Shown: piece after piece, positions 11,539 to 23,340 of the stretch
Layout of the letters: each line of letters starts with the position of its first letter
How positions within the stretch are numbered: position 1 is the stretch's first letter
Assembly (NCBI GenBank): GCA_911728435.2
Contig: OU452214.1
Coordinates: forward strand, 11,720,105-11,784,104
Length of the DNA: 64,000 nucleotides
Source: Apoderus coryli
Taxonomy: Eukaryota > Arthropoda > Insecta > Coleoptera > Attelabidae
Direction of reading: 5' to 3'
The notes under the pieces: model-generated
Seen by the model: the letters and a program-made list of their open reading frames with translations, nothing else
Told to the model about the DNA's origin: nothing
Databases searched by the model: none
Position numbers and translations under genes: made by a program

Positions 11539-12995
11539 AACGACTTAAATGATGTAAATAACATAACGATTTAATTGACATAAACGATGTAAATGATATA
11601 AACGACATAAGTGACAAACAATGTAAATAACACAACGATGTAATTAACATAAACAATGTAAATTACATAAACGACGTAAATGACAAACGATGTAATTGAC
11701 ATAAACGGCGTAAATGACAAACGATGTAAATAACACAACGATGTAATTGACATAAACGATGTAAATGACATAAACGACGTAAATGACAAACGATGTGATT
11801 GACATAAACGACGTAAATGACAAACGATGTGATTGACATAAACGACGTAAATGACAAACGATGTGATTGACATAAACGACGTAAATGACAAACGATGTAA
11901 ATAACACAACGATGTAATTGACATAAACGATGTAAATGACATAAACGACGTAAATGACAAACGATGTAAATAACACAACGATGTAATTGACATAAACGAT
12001 GTAAATGACATAAACGACGTAAATGACAAACGATGTAATTGACATAAACGACGTAAATGACAAACGATGTAAATAACAACGATGTAATTGACATAAACGA
12101 CGTAAATGACAAACGATGTAATTGACATAAACGACGTAAATGACAAACGATGTAAATAACACAACGATGTAATTGACATAAACGATGTAAATGACATAAA
12201 CGACGTAAATGACAAACGATGTAAATAACACAACGATGTAATTGACATAAACGACGTAAATGACAAACGATGTAAATAACACAACGATGTAATTGACATA
12301 AACGACGTAAATGACAAACGATGTGATTGACATAAACGACGTAAATGACAAACGATGTAAATAACACAACGATGTAATTGACATAAACGATGTAAATGAC
12401 ATAAAGGACGTAAATGACAAACGATGTAATTGACATAAACGACGTAAATGACAAACGATGTGATTGACATAAACGACGTAAATGACAAACGATGTAAATA
12501 ACACAACGATGTAATTGACATAAACGATGTAAATGACATAAACGACGTAAATGACAAACGATGTAAATAACAACGATGTAATTGACATAAACGACGTAAA
12601 TGACAAACGATGTAATTGACATAAACGACGTAAATGACAAACGATGTAAATAACACAACGATGTAATTGACATAAACGATGTAAATGACATAAACGACGT
12701 AAATGACAAACGATGTAAATAACAACGATGTAATTGACATAAACGACGTAAATGACAAACGATGTAATTGACATAAACGGCGTAAATGACAAACGATGTA
12801 ATTGACATAAACGACGTAAATGACAAACGATGTAAATAACACAACGATGTAATTGACATAAACGACTTAAATGACAAACGATGTAAATAACACAACGATG
12901 TAATTGACATAAACGATGTAAATGACGTAAACGATGTAAATGACATAACGATGTAATTGACATAAACGATGTAATTGGCATTAACGACGTGTATG
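11539..12995. repeat. Minisatellite, alternating 16- and 18-bp units
   Basis: The array is built from CATAAACGACGTAAATGA- and AACGATGTAATTGA-like units, with interspersed AACGATGTAAATAACACAACG blocks forming a higher-order pattern. Outliers at 9538-9600 and 11030-11078 show the array once extended left and was split by two insertions. The minus strand is free of stops in all three frames over more than 1.2 kb, purely because of unit composition. The unit CATAAACGACGTAAATGA differs at three positions from the 18-bp unit at 22 kb. Confidence 0.95.
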
Positions 12996-13294
12996 TCATT
13001 TACATTGGTGATAACATCGCGGGGCCATCAAGCGCGTGACTTTGAGAGGCACCATTTTCGTGGTCTTGGAACCTTAGCGTTTTCTCATGTTATTTTCTAT
13101 AAGAAATGTTTCCAGCATATCTACTGACAAAGTTACACATTGTGTAGGTATACGAGTATGTAATTCTTTTGGAACATATCTATATATATTAAAGAATTAT
13201 ATTTTAAAAGTATAAAATAATGAAGGTTTTCTATTATATGATCTAGACTTCTTAAGTTTGGGTTATTGTTTCTATATTATTGTTAATTATATAG

Positions 13295-16200
13295 CAAAAA
13301 ATAAAAAGAGACTGGAATCGATCAATGAACTCATCCAAACGGAAAGAGCGTACGTTGAAGACATGTCGATTGTGCATCGCGTGTTTGAGTTACCGTTGAG
13401 AAAAAGCCGAATTATAACCGAACAAAATGTTGATGAAATATTCGTCAATTGGCAGGATATTTTGGTATGCAATAAGGACTTTCTCATGGAACTAACTGAA
13501 GCATTCGAAAGTGGTAGAGGAATTGTTGGCGATGTTATTTGCAGGCATGTAAGTAACATTTATTATAAAACCTGATTCACTCTAATCTTCAAAGAAAACA
13601 GAGTAAAACTGGGCATGGATATCTACTCGTTATTCGCGTAATACCGAAATTTAATTCGAAATCTGTTTACACACCCGACACAAGTGCAAATACCTAATTA
13701 ATACTAGCGTAAACTAAATCTGACAACGATGTCACAATCGAACTAAATTATTCAATATGACAACTATGACAAGTGGCATTTTTTAAATGAATTATTTGTA
13801 TAATTGTAAAAATTTATGGAAAAAACGTACTTAAAATGATTCTACACAAAAGGCTGCAACAGCCTAGAACAGGCTATTCTTGAACAATTAATGATCCGAG
13901 GCATAGTCTTCTAAATTAGCACAGCTTAGCCTCACTTCTTTGTTCAGTTGAACTGATTTGATATGGTCAATTTGTGCTCAGTTGCTACTTAACTTCTCAG
14001 TTAATTGTCAACTAATAAAAATGCTGATATTGACGTTGAAGGATAACAAATGTCAATGTTACCAACATGCAAAAAAAAAAAGTGAAGTTAATGTCTTAGT
14101 AGCGGTACAAAATAATAAATCTGTCGATAGTTTTTTTGATTCTTTAAATACTCAGCTATATTGTTTTGTAAAAACGTTAAGTTTAGAATATTTGATATAA
14201 AATAAAGGCAGCCAAGATCTATTGACCGTTTGTTACAAAATAAATGATCACGGAGGTTATGCATCTATTCCGAAGGACCAACAGATTGGGAGAAGTACCT
14301 GACTTGAATGTGTTTGTATTTCAGTTACCACGAATGACGGCGTACATAACATTTTGTGGCAAACAATTGGACAGTGCGAATTTATTACAAAATCTCACTG
14401 AGACTTCAACTCCATTTAAGGAGTTAGTAAAAAAGTGTCAAAATAACGTAGCCACTAAAGGTATGCCTTTGTCATCGTTTTTAATCAAACCCATGCAAAG
14501 AATAACGCGATATCCGTTGTTGATTGGGAAAATCCTGGAAAATACTTCAGAAGAACACGAAGGTAAGTACATATCGCCGCCATTATTAATATTTTGCAGT
14601 TACGTAATATTCCCTCTAGATTACACCTACCTGCAGGAGTCGTTAAAAGTAGCAGAAAAGTTCCTGAGTTGTGTCAACGAGAACGTGCGCCAACGAGAGA
14701 ATCAAAAACGCATGGATTGGCTACAACAGCACATTCAGAATGATCTCAATTTAATGTTTAATAGTAACACAAACAAATTGGGACCGAGACAATTGTTGCA
14801 CTTCGGTGTATTTACCAAATTGAAAAATAATAAGGAACTGATTGGGTTTCTGTTTAACGATTTCTTGTTGCTGGTGCAACCCAGCAAGAGCTTGGGAACG
14901 CAATTCTCATTCCAGACGAATTGTAACGTTATTTTCAAAATGTACAAGCAGCCGATATTCGTGAACAGTCTCACAGTGACTCGGGAGAGTTCTGACAACG
15001 TGGAAACGGGGACTGATTCGAATCGGGTGCTGAGAGTTCAAGATGAGAAAAGCGGATATAAAATATTGGTTTTGGCTGGTACAGTGAATGAGTGTAGTTT
15101 GTGGATGAAGAAAGTGGAAAGTGCAAAGGAAATGTTTACGAAAATTTATAATTTGAGTCGGCAGAACAAACGGAAAACGCGTAAGTTGTACATTTTGTAG
15201 CGCTTTTATTTATTTATTATCTTTTTTTTTATTTTTTTCTTTTTTTTTCCTTTTTTTTATTTTTTCTTTTTTTATTTTTTTGTTCTATTTTTTATTTTTT
15301 TTTCTTTTCTTTATTTTTTCTTTCTTTTTTTTTTTTATTTTTTTTATTTTTTTTTTTATTTTTTATTTTTTTTTTTTATTTTTTTTTTATTTTTTTTTTT
15401 TTTTTTATTTTTTCTTTTTTGTCTTTTTTTTTATTTTTATTATTTTTTTTATACCATTATTTGGTTTTTGGTTCGTATTAACAACAAAAGTGAAATAACT
15501 TTTTTTTATTTCATGGGAAAACAGAAATCTAATGAGATGTTGCAAGACTAATAGAAAAAAAATCTTGCAGAAGACAAAAATTTGTTTGCCGAAACGTCGA
15601 AGAAAAAAAAGTTTAACATGAATTAAAAAAAAAATGTGGTTCAAGAAAAATAAGGAAAGAAAAACTTTTATTTATTGTTTGTTTTGCAATGTATTTGTTT
15701 TTCTTTTTTATCTACCTTTGGAAGTCATAACTAGTTTTAAACTTAATCCATTTCAATTGAATTGGGTAAATATTGGGTGGGATACTGTAGAATCTGATGA
15801 ATTTCATATGATTCTCTCTCAGTTCGCGGTTAAATCCTTTAACCATGTGTTTAATCGGGTAGAACTTGACCAAATCGAAAGAAACTGTTTAAATTTCCGT
15901 GGAATTTGGTAGAATAGAAACCAAACCCAACCCTACTCAAACCAAAGCCAACCCAACCCATACCCATAGAGTCGAGAGAACTTGTTGATTCGGGTGGAAT
16001 TTTTCTGATTCGGAATAAATCGTTAAAAAATACGTGGAATTTGGTCAGATCGGTTGGGTCGGGTGGGATTTGTGTATTAGTTTTGGAAATGAAACTGTAT
16101 AATTCCCCAAAATCTCCACCGGAGTATCCTAGTGTGCATGTAGGTGAACTGATTGATACGATTATTATCTCAAACGCTCAACAACATCAAAGCTTTCTTC

Positions 16201-16973
16201 CATGCTACTAGGGCCATTTGCGGCCTCTCTGCATAGAGTCTTAACCCACTGCAAACCAGGGATGGCTCTCGTCTTCTAAGGGATTGCACGTCAATTGGTT
16301 CCCGGTGGAACGAACTACTAAACAGTAAACTGAAACCCGTTTTACCACTTCACCAAAACATGGAACTCCTTGTATATTATTATTTTTTTTTTTGATTTTC
16401 CAGAAGATTATAACAATATTTGAAAAAAAAGAAAAAAAAAAACACAAAAATTAAAAAAAAACTAAAAAATAAAAAAACAAAAAAACGAAAAGAAAAAAAA
16501 CAAAAAAATACAAAAATTAAAAAAACTAAAAAAGAAAAAAAAAACAAAAAAATACAAAAACTAAAAAATAAAAAACAAAAAGAAAAAAAAAATAAAGAAC
16601 AAAAAATTAATTTTCAGAATTATATTTCTAAGGAAAAAGAAAGAATTTGCCTACTATTTGTGGAAAAGGATGTTTTGTTTTATCAAAAATTAATTCATGA
16701 ATAATTTTTTCAAAAACTTTACCAAAAACTTTTAGTTTACAAATAGGACGATAATTTCTAATATTGTTCCTATCGCCACTATTAAATTATGGAGCACAAA
16801 TGATTTCTTCCATCCTGCTGGGCAGACTCCAATCAGCAATATTTTCATTAAATTCTCATTCATCAGCCACTGGTGACCAAACTATGCTGGACGAATTGAA
16901 ATGTTAGAAAAAAAAAGGGAAAAACAAAAATAAAAAAAACAAAAAAAAATTAAAAAAAAACAAAAAGAAAAAA

Positions 16974-17010
<37 letters not shown>

Positions 17011-20000
17011 AAAAAAAAAAAAAAAGGAAAAAACAAAAAAACACAAAAATTAAAAAAGCAAAAAATAAAAAAAACAAAAATAAAAAAAAAACAAAGGAAA
17101 AAAAGCAAAAATAAAAAAAAAAACAAAGGAAAAAAAAACAAAAAATTAATAAAAAAACAAAAAATTAAATTTCAGAATTATATTTCTAAGGAAAAAGAAA
17201 GAATTTGCCTACTATTTGTGGAAAAGGATGTTTTGTTTTATCAAAAATTAATTCATGAATAATTTTTTCAAAAACTTGACCAAAAACGTTTAGTTGACAA
17301 ATAGGACGATAATTTCTAATATTGTTCCTATCGCCACTATTAAATTATGGATCACAAATGATAACTTCCATCCTGCTGGGCAGACTCCAATCAGCAATAT
17401 TTTCATTAAATTCTCATTTATCAGCCACTGGTGACCAAACTATGCTCGACGAATTGAAATGTTAGAAAAAAAAGGGAAAAACAAAAATAAAAAAAAATAA
17501 AAAAACAAAAAAACAAAAATAAAAAAAAAAACAAAAAAAAAAATATATATAAAAAAAAAACAAAAAAAAGAAAAAAAAAACAAGAAATTAATTTGCAAAA
17601 TTATGTTTCTGAGGACAAAGAAAGAATTTGCCTACTATCTGTGGAAAAGGATGTCGTTTATAAGATGTTTTGTTACATCAAAAATTAATTCATGAATAAT
17701 TTTTTCAAAAACTTTACCATAAACGTTTAGTTTACAAATAGGACGATAATTTCTAATATTGTTCCTATCGCCACTATTAAATTATGGATCACAAATGATT
17801 TCTTCCATCCTGCTGGGCAGACTCAAATCCGCAATATTTTTATTAAATTCTCATTCATCAGCCACTGGTGACCAAACTATGCTGGACGAATTGAAATGTT
17901 AGAAAAAAAGGGAAAAACAAAAATAAAAAAAACAAAAAAATAAAAAAAACAAAAAAAATAAAAAAAAAACAAAACAAAGGAAAAAACAGAAAAATTAAAA
18001 AAGCAAAAAAAAAAAAAAACACAAAAAAAAAACAAACAAAAAAAAAAAAAAAAAGGAAAAAAACCTACACAAACACAAAAAAAAAAAATACAAAAACAAA
18101 AAAAAAAAATCAAGAAATTAATTTGCAAAATTATGTTTCTGAGGACAAAGAAAGAAATTAATTCATGAATAATTTTTTCAAAAACTTGACCAAAAACGTT
18201 TAGTTTACAAATAGGACGATAATTTCTAATATTGTTCCTATCGCCACTAGTAAATTATGGATCACAAATGATTTCTTCCATCCTACTGGGCAGACTCCAA
18301 TCAGCAATATTTTCATTAAATTCTCATTCATCAGCCACTGGTGACCAAACTATGCTCGACGAATTGAAATGTTAGAAAAAAAAGGGAAAAACAAAAATAA
18401 AAAAAAAAAACAAAAAAATAAAAAAAAACAAAAAAAAATAAAAAAAAACAAAAAGAAAAAAACAAAAAAACACAAAAATTAAAAAAGCAAAAAATAAAAA
18501 AAATAAAATAAAAAAAACAAAAATAAAAAAAAAAACAAAGGAAAAAAAAATCAAGAAATTAATTTGCAAAATTATGTTTCTGAGGACAAAGAAAGAAATT
18601 AATTCATGAATAATTTTTACAAAAACTTGACCAAAAACGTTTAGTTGACAAATAGGACGATAATTTCTAATATTGTTCCTATCGCCCCTATTTAAATTAT
18701 GGATCACAAATGATTTCTTCCATCCTGCTGGGCATACTCGCAATCAGCAATATTTTCATTAAATTCTGATTCATCAGCCACTGGTGACGACCAAACAATG
18801 CTGGACAAATTGAAATGTTAAAGTTATAATATTTGTTTGACTCTTCTAAATGTTTTTATAATTAATTATTTTGCATTTGTATTGTAGTTCGTTTATAGTA
18901 TATGTTTAAGTATTGATGAGCATAATTTTGTGCAGAACTCCATTTGGGTCCAACCATTGGTCGCCTGCTTGTGTTTGTCCAAAAAGGGAAACGCTTAATT
19001 TCTGCTAGTGGTAAGAAACACCTGATTAAATAAAATTTTGCGTTTTTGCATGTTTTTCAGTTCTAACTTCCGGTAGATGGTTGTATTTAACACTTGTAGA
19101 CTGTAATGATATTTTAGTGGTATGCAATCGGCAAACATGTAGTTTAGCACGAAAGAAAGGTACAGAGGAAATATATTTATATGCAGTATGTACAAGATGA
19201 GAAGGGATGGACTTTGTCACTTATTATTCGTCTTCCCGGCACTTGGAGTATGTACCAGGAAGATCTTACAATATTTTGATTAAAAGACTTGCTCTTATTC
19301 CCTTCTTATCGTGGACAACTCTAGGAAATCAATTAGTTGTGATTGTTTTAGTCCTCAAAAGTCTTGTGCGGAAATAATGATTATTTTACAGGTAAACATC
19401 ACAGTGAGAATGTTTATTGTCGTGTTTCCTTGGGCAATCAGGAGCAAGAAACTGATTTTGCAAAAGATACGCTTAATAACGGTAGGTACTTGTTTTTATT
19501 GAATTATCAAGTTTTCTTGTGTTTACTTCATACAAAATGGCCCAATGAAACTGAAAATTGTTTTTTTTTTGTTGTACGTACCCCTTCGACGGAAGAGTGT
19601 TACCCACAGAATTTAAATAAATAAATAAACACTTGGTTTCAACTCCCATCACGCCGTCTGTATACGTGGCGAGCCCCAGCAGATAGTCCACAAAATTTAA
19701 TACGCAACCAAGTGGACTATATTCTTATCAATAGCCGATTTAAGTCGTCCATCAAGAGAGCCTGCACATACACCGGAGTACATTTTGTTTGCTGTTTGTT
19801 TCTTAATTTGTAGCGCTTTTATTTATTTTTTATCTTTTTTTTATTTTTTTATCTTTTTTTATTTTTTTCTTTCTTTTTTTATTTTTTTTTTATTTTTTCT
19901 TTTTTTTATTTTTTTTTATTTTTTCTTTTTTTTATTACTTTTTTTATTTTTTCTTTTTTTATTTTTTTTTTATTTTTTTTTATTTTTATTATTTTTGTTT

Positions 20001-21090
20001 ATATCATTATTGGGTTTTTCACAACTATAACTATACTCGAAAAGGCATCTGTTTCGTGTTCATTGGGCCACTTTGTATCACATCAATTGTTGAAGTCTAC
20101 ATTTACAAATGTTTAACAGGTAATATTATGCCGAATACCGGTGGATCTCCACAAATTCCAAGTTTAGTATGGAATTACAGTATGCAATTTCAACTGCGTA
20201 ATCTTACAGATGAAGTTTTAACGTTTGTCGTCATGGAGCAAAATCCATTTAGTTTGGACGGTAAAGTATTATATATTTTTTGGGGAGTGGGATGTGTTTT
20301 GTAGTTCAAAGGCATCTAAATATCTTTATATAGATGTTTGAATTAGCCAAACATGTTTCGGAACTTACTGTTTTTATCTTCAGTGGCATCAATAAATCTT
20401 ACAAAGAAATCTTACCGCCTAAGATATAAAATGGATATAAGGCTTTAGCAATCATACTATGCTGACGAACCACTTACCATTTTGTGGAAAAAACTTTTCT
20501 ATAATAGTAAAAAACTTGAGGTCAGGCATTAAAAAATTTTTTTTGGAAACTTAAATTAATTTAAAATTTTTTCAGTTTACTTTTTTCTTGGGGTGTTCGG
20601 TTCTTATAAAAATTTCTCTTTACTCTACATAAAAATATTTATATTTATTTTCGTCACTATCAAACAAAAATCATAACAAACGACGTTTCGTTACTAATTA
20701 TTAACTTCCTCAGGTTGAAACAACGTTTTTTTTTCCTTTTCTTTCTAGCACAAATTCCAATACGTCAATATCAGTAAAAGAAAATTGTTTGTCCCCGCTT
20801 AAGGGAGTATCGGCGCGTCTATGTGTTGGTAGTTGCTTTATGGGGTCAGTGACCTCCCAGGCAAATTATAACATAAAAATAATTCGGGTGGAATTGAGGA
20901 TTGTACGAAGCCCTATACAATCTTGTTTTTCTTTTTAGAATTTCTTGGGAGAGCCGAACTGAAACTGCACGACATATACAAGGAATCACAAAACACAAAC
21001 GGGCCATTGACAAAAAAGCTGATTCTACATCAAGTGGAATCAGGGGAAATTACGGTTAAACTCGATTTGCACATGTTTAACAATTATTAA
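13295..21090 (+). CDS. Dap160: Intersectin (long form), C-terminal DH-PH-C2 exons
   Basis: Seven exons in consistent phase: 13295-13548, 14325-14562, 14620-15180, 18936-19010, 19392-19481, 20120-20260 and 20939-21090 (TAA). All introns are GT-AG. Exons 1-2 encode a RhoGEF (DH) domain, with LIQTERAYVEDM at the start and KGMPLSSFLIKPMQRITRYP as the conserved helix. Exon 3 gives the end of DH and the PH domain (LGPRQLLHFG, GFLFNDFLLL). Exons 4-7 form the C2 domain (IGRLLVFVQKG, FLGRAELKLHDI). The order and motifs match ITSN1/2. Intersectin is an endocytic and exocytic scaffold at the plasma membrane whose DH-PH activates Cdc42. The N-terminal EH and SH3 exons lie left of the window. An AATAAA signal follows at about 21124. 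Intron 3 is about 3.75 kb of A/T tracts and RT fragments. As far as I recall, the fly Dap160 lacks this DH-PH-C2 tail. Confidence 0.92.
15204..15462. repeat. T-rich low-complexity tract
   Basis: Runs of T broken by single A or C lie in an intersectin intron. The block opens with TTGTAGCGCTTTTATTTATT (about 15196) and ends with TTTATTTTTATTATTTTT. The same opening and ending bracket the tract at 19809-20005. Confidence 0.85.
15568..15612 (+). ncRNA. Degraded hammerhead-like Penelope end
   Basis: GCAGAAGACAAAAATTTG, then GCCGAAACGTCGAAG, aligns with the better preserved motif at 23046/23435. The core CTGANGA has decayed here (GCAGAAGA), so it is a relic. Confidence 0.35.
16420..18830 (-). repeat. 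Array of five RT fragments separated by A-rich spacers
   Basis: A ~270-300-bp block recurs at about 16607-16895, 17167-17455, 17590-17895, 18113-18375 and 18555-18830. Oligo-A spacers of 130-270 bp with scattered C and G separate the blocks. On the minus strand each block encodes the same RT piece with CPAGWKKSF, RNNIRNYRPI and a VFEKIIHELI-like stretch, the conserved N-terminal RT block of non-LTR elements. Copies 4 and 5 share a deletion of the TTTGCCTACTATTTGTGG part. Copy 3 carries an extra ~14-bp stretch. The repeated RT-plus-A unit suggests tandem amplification rather than five insertions. Confidence 0.85.
19632..19785 (+). mobile_element. RTE-like endonuclease fragment
   Basis: It encodes NTWFQLPSRRLYTW, then RNQVDYILINSRF, a typical stretch of the AP-endonuclease domain of RTE-like elements. 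It is nearly identical to 42619-42772. This copy keeps 7 bases (ATATTCT) lost in the other, so it has the longer frame. It lies in an intersectin intron. Confidence 0.75.
19809..20005. repeat. T-rich low-complexity tract, partner of 15204
   Basis: It has the same leader (TTGTAGCGCTTTTATTTATT) and the same TTTTTATTATTTTT tail as the first tract, consistent with a local duplication within the intersectin gene. Confidence 0.75.
20346..20387 (-). ncRNA. Hammerhead-ribozyme motif
   Basis: Minus strand: GCCA, CTGAAGA, a stem II with AAC/GTT pairing, CGAAAC, ATGTT, TGGC. Stem I pairs GCCA with TGGC. It lies in an intersectin intron. Confidence 0.5.
20678..20717 (-). ncRNA. Hammerhead-ribozyme motif
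   Basis: Minus strand: AAC, CTGAGGA, stem II GTTA-loop-TAAC, GAAAC, GTC, GTTT. Stem I pairs 3 bp and stem II 4 bp. It shares an intron with the previous motif, so both may be ends of one Penelope-like relic. Confidence 0.5.
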
Positions 21091-21359
21091 TTTTGAGAAT
21101 GAAATCAAAGCGAAAAAAAAAAAAAATAAACTGTTGGATATTTATTTATACAAACTTGTTATAGAGAATATTTACATTTTGCATTTATGAACATTATTGT
21201 TAACTTTTATTATATTTCTAATATATTTGTATTAAACTTGGTTCAATTTTCGAACTTTATACGTAAAGAATTGATAAAAACACTTTAGAACCGACTCTAC
21301 TGTTAAGATTTAGGTTCCCCCTCGAGACACTTCGGATATGCGCTTTTTGGTATGGCCTT

Positions 21360-21860
21360 GAAGGCTACTCAATCATCGCGAAACACCGTACTTTTTTGAG
21401 TCTTTAATTTTTGGGAATAGCAGGGGGCAACTCCGGAGAATACAGTGTTCTTCGTATTTACGCAAACGGCGCATAACTTCAAGGTAATCTCCTTCATTAG
21501 ACGTACGAGCTTCGTTGTAATCAAGGAAAACAGTGAGCAAAACCTTCACATTTGATCAAACTTTAGGTTTTTCGGCTTTGGTTCTGCTGACTGCTTGCGT
21601 CATAACCATATTCCCATGTTTCCTAATAAGTTATGACCTTTTTGAGCAAATCTGGATCGTCGTTGACGTCAGCGCCTAAGCGATGCTCATGGGACGGTTC
21701 TTTTCATCAAAAACCATATGAAAAAACTGCATCTCAGCATTCTCTAATTTCCATAACAATTTTCTTCGCGGCGTCAACATTTGTTTGACGTGATGGGACG
21801 TTCAGGGCGAGCATCGTCATTCTGTCAGGGGCATATACCACTTAGAAACATTATTATGCT
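21360..21860 (-). pseudogene. Degenerate mariner transposase relic
   Basis: The minus strand reads VDAAKKIVMEI-like, DDPDLLKKVIT, ETWEYGYD, SQQNQSRKT, LLTVFLDYN and EVMRRLR in order, with several stops and frame changes. This is the central part of a mariner transposase, around the first catalytic block (normally GDESWVYGYD). The first catalytic D is altered. No TIRs were found. It lies just downstream of the intersectin stop. Confidence 0.65.
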
Positions 21861-22007
21861 GCCTGAAGTAGATGCGCCAAATGCCACAGCCAACATTTTA
21901 TGTGCGTTGGAGTAGTTCATTTTATTTTTCACACACAATTGAATACAAATTCTGTGATCCACGTTTAACCTTCATATCTGTCAAAAAAATACGTAAAATG
22001 GAGGAAA

Positions 22008-22770
22008 ATGTCTAATAAAGTCGACATAGATGGGGTTATGTACGATGACCTAAATGTCGCAAATGACATACATGTCGCAAAAGACATAAATGTCGTAAAT
22101 TACCTAAATGTCGCAAATGTCATAAATGTCGCAAATGACATAAAAGTCGAAAATGACATAAATGTCGCATATGACAAATGTCGTAAATGACCTAAATGTC
22201 GTAAATGACATAAAAGTCGCAAATGACGTAAAAGTCGCAAATGTCATAAATGTCGCATATGACATAAATGTCGTAAATGACATAAATGTCGTAAATGACC
22301 TAAATGTCGTAAATGACCTAAATGTCGCCAATGACATAAATGTCGCAAAAGACATAAATGTAAATGACCTAAATGTCGTAAATGTCATAAATGTCGCAAA
22401 TGACATAAAAGTCGAAAATGACATAAATGTCGTAAATGACCTAAATGTCGTAAATGACATAAATGTCACAAAAGACATAAATGTAAATGACCTAAATGTC
22501 GCAAATGTCATAAATGTCGCAAATGACATAAAAGTCGAAAATGACATAAATGTCGCAAATGACATAAAAGTCGAAAATGACATAAATGTCGCATATGACA
22601 TAAATGTCGTAAATGGCCTAAATGTCGTAAATGACATAAATGTCGCAAGACATAAATGTCGCAAGACATAAAAGTCGCAAATGACATAAAAGTCGCAAAT
22701 GACATAAATGTCGCATATGACATAAATGTCGTAAATGACCTAAATGTCGCAAATGACATAAATGTCGCAA
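22008..22770. repeat. 18-bp minisatellite (CATAAATGTCGNAAATGA)
   Basis: About 42 near-perfect 18-bp units alternate CGTAAATGAC, CGCAAATGAC and CGAAAATGAC variants. Since 18 is a multiple of three, both strands keep long open frames of repeated peptides. These are not credible genes. The unit matches the 12-kb minisatellite unit at 15 of 18 positions. Confidence 0.95.
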
Positions 22771-22780
22771 TATCAACCTA

Positions 22781-23036
22781 ACAAAAACGATAAATCGTAT
22801 GTACGTAACCCATGGTACAATGACTCTCTAGGTCTAGGTAGGATATCGTCTGGTTCAAAATAGGTAGAGTTCGCGCAGTGACGTCATCGGTGCCCAGCGA
22901 ATACTTGCATGCCATGCACACTGGTATATGAGCCTTGGATTTTAAATTACTTTTTACCACGCACAGGCACAGACGACGCCACACTCCCCCACCTACTTGA
23001 GCACAACCAGGGCAATATCTTACCTAGAGTTATTAA
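22781..23036. other. Unassigned spacer
   Basis: It is more GC-rich than its surroundings, but no family was recognised. Confidence 0.3.
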
Positions 23037-23120
23037 TTTTTTTTCCTGAAGAAGACAAGAATTTGTTTTCAAATTGAAGTTGGTTGGTTTTAGGTCAATT
23101 ATAGAAACAAAGTAATTCCT

Positions 23121-23161
23121 CTGTCGACGTTTCGACTTTTATTAAGTCATCCTCAGGACAG
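23121..23161 (-). ncRNA. Hammerhead-ribozyme motif, left arm
   Basis: Minus strand: CTGTC, CTGAGGA, stem II GACTT-loop-AAGTC, GAAAC, GTC, GACAG. Stem I pairs perfectly over 5 bp and stem II over 5 bp. Confidence 0.65.
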
Positions 23162-23299
23162 TGAACATTTTCATTCAGTTTTAGTTTATACACTATTAAA
23201 ATAAGAAAATATATGTTTAAAAGAAACCCCCTTTTTGATTTCATCATATGTAAATGTCCTTCACAATTGAAAACATTGACAAAAGAAACAAATTGTTCA

Positions 23300-23340
23300 C
23301 TGTCCTGAGGATGACTTAATAAAAGTCGAAACGTCGACAG
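23300..23340 (+). ncRNA. Hammerhead-ribozyme motif, right arm
   Basis: Mirror copy of the left-arm motif: CTGTC, CTGAGGA, GACTT-loop-AAGTC, GAAAC, GTC, GACAG. All paired segments are intact. Stem III is only ACGT, a self-complementary form suited to dimers. Confidence 0.68.

Noticed and set aside
11571..12999. Three long overlapping minus-strand frames (423-451 codons)
   Set aside because: They are translations of a minisatellite in three frames, with no family similarity.
15280..15498. F-, L- and K-rich frames in poly-T/poly-A tracts (also 16420, 16950, 17877, 19785)
   Set aside because: Low-complexity homopolymer translations.
22104..22671. Repeat proteins on both strands (DINVANDINV- and SFATFMSF-like)
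   Set aside because: An 18-bp tandem repeat keeps every frame periodic. There are no start, splice or domain features.
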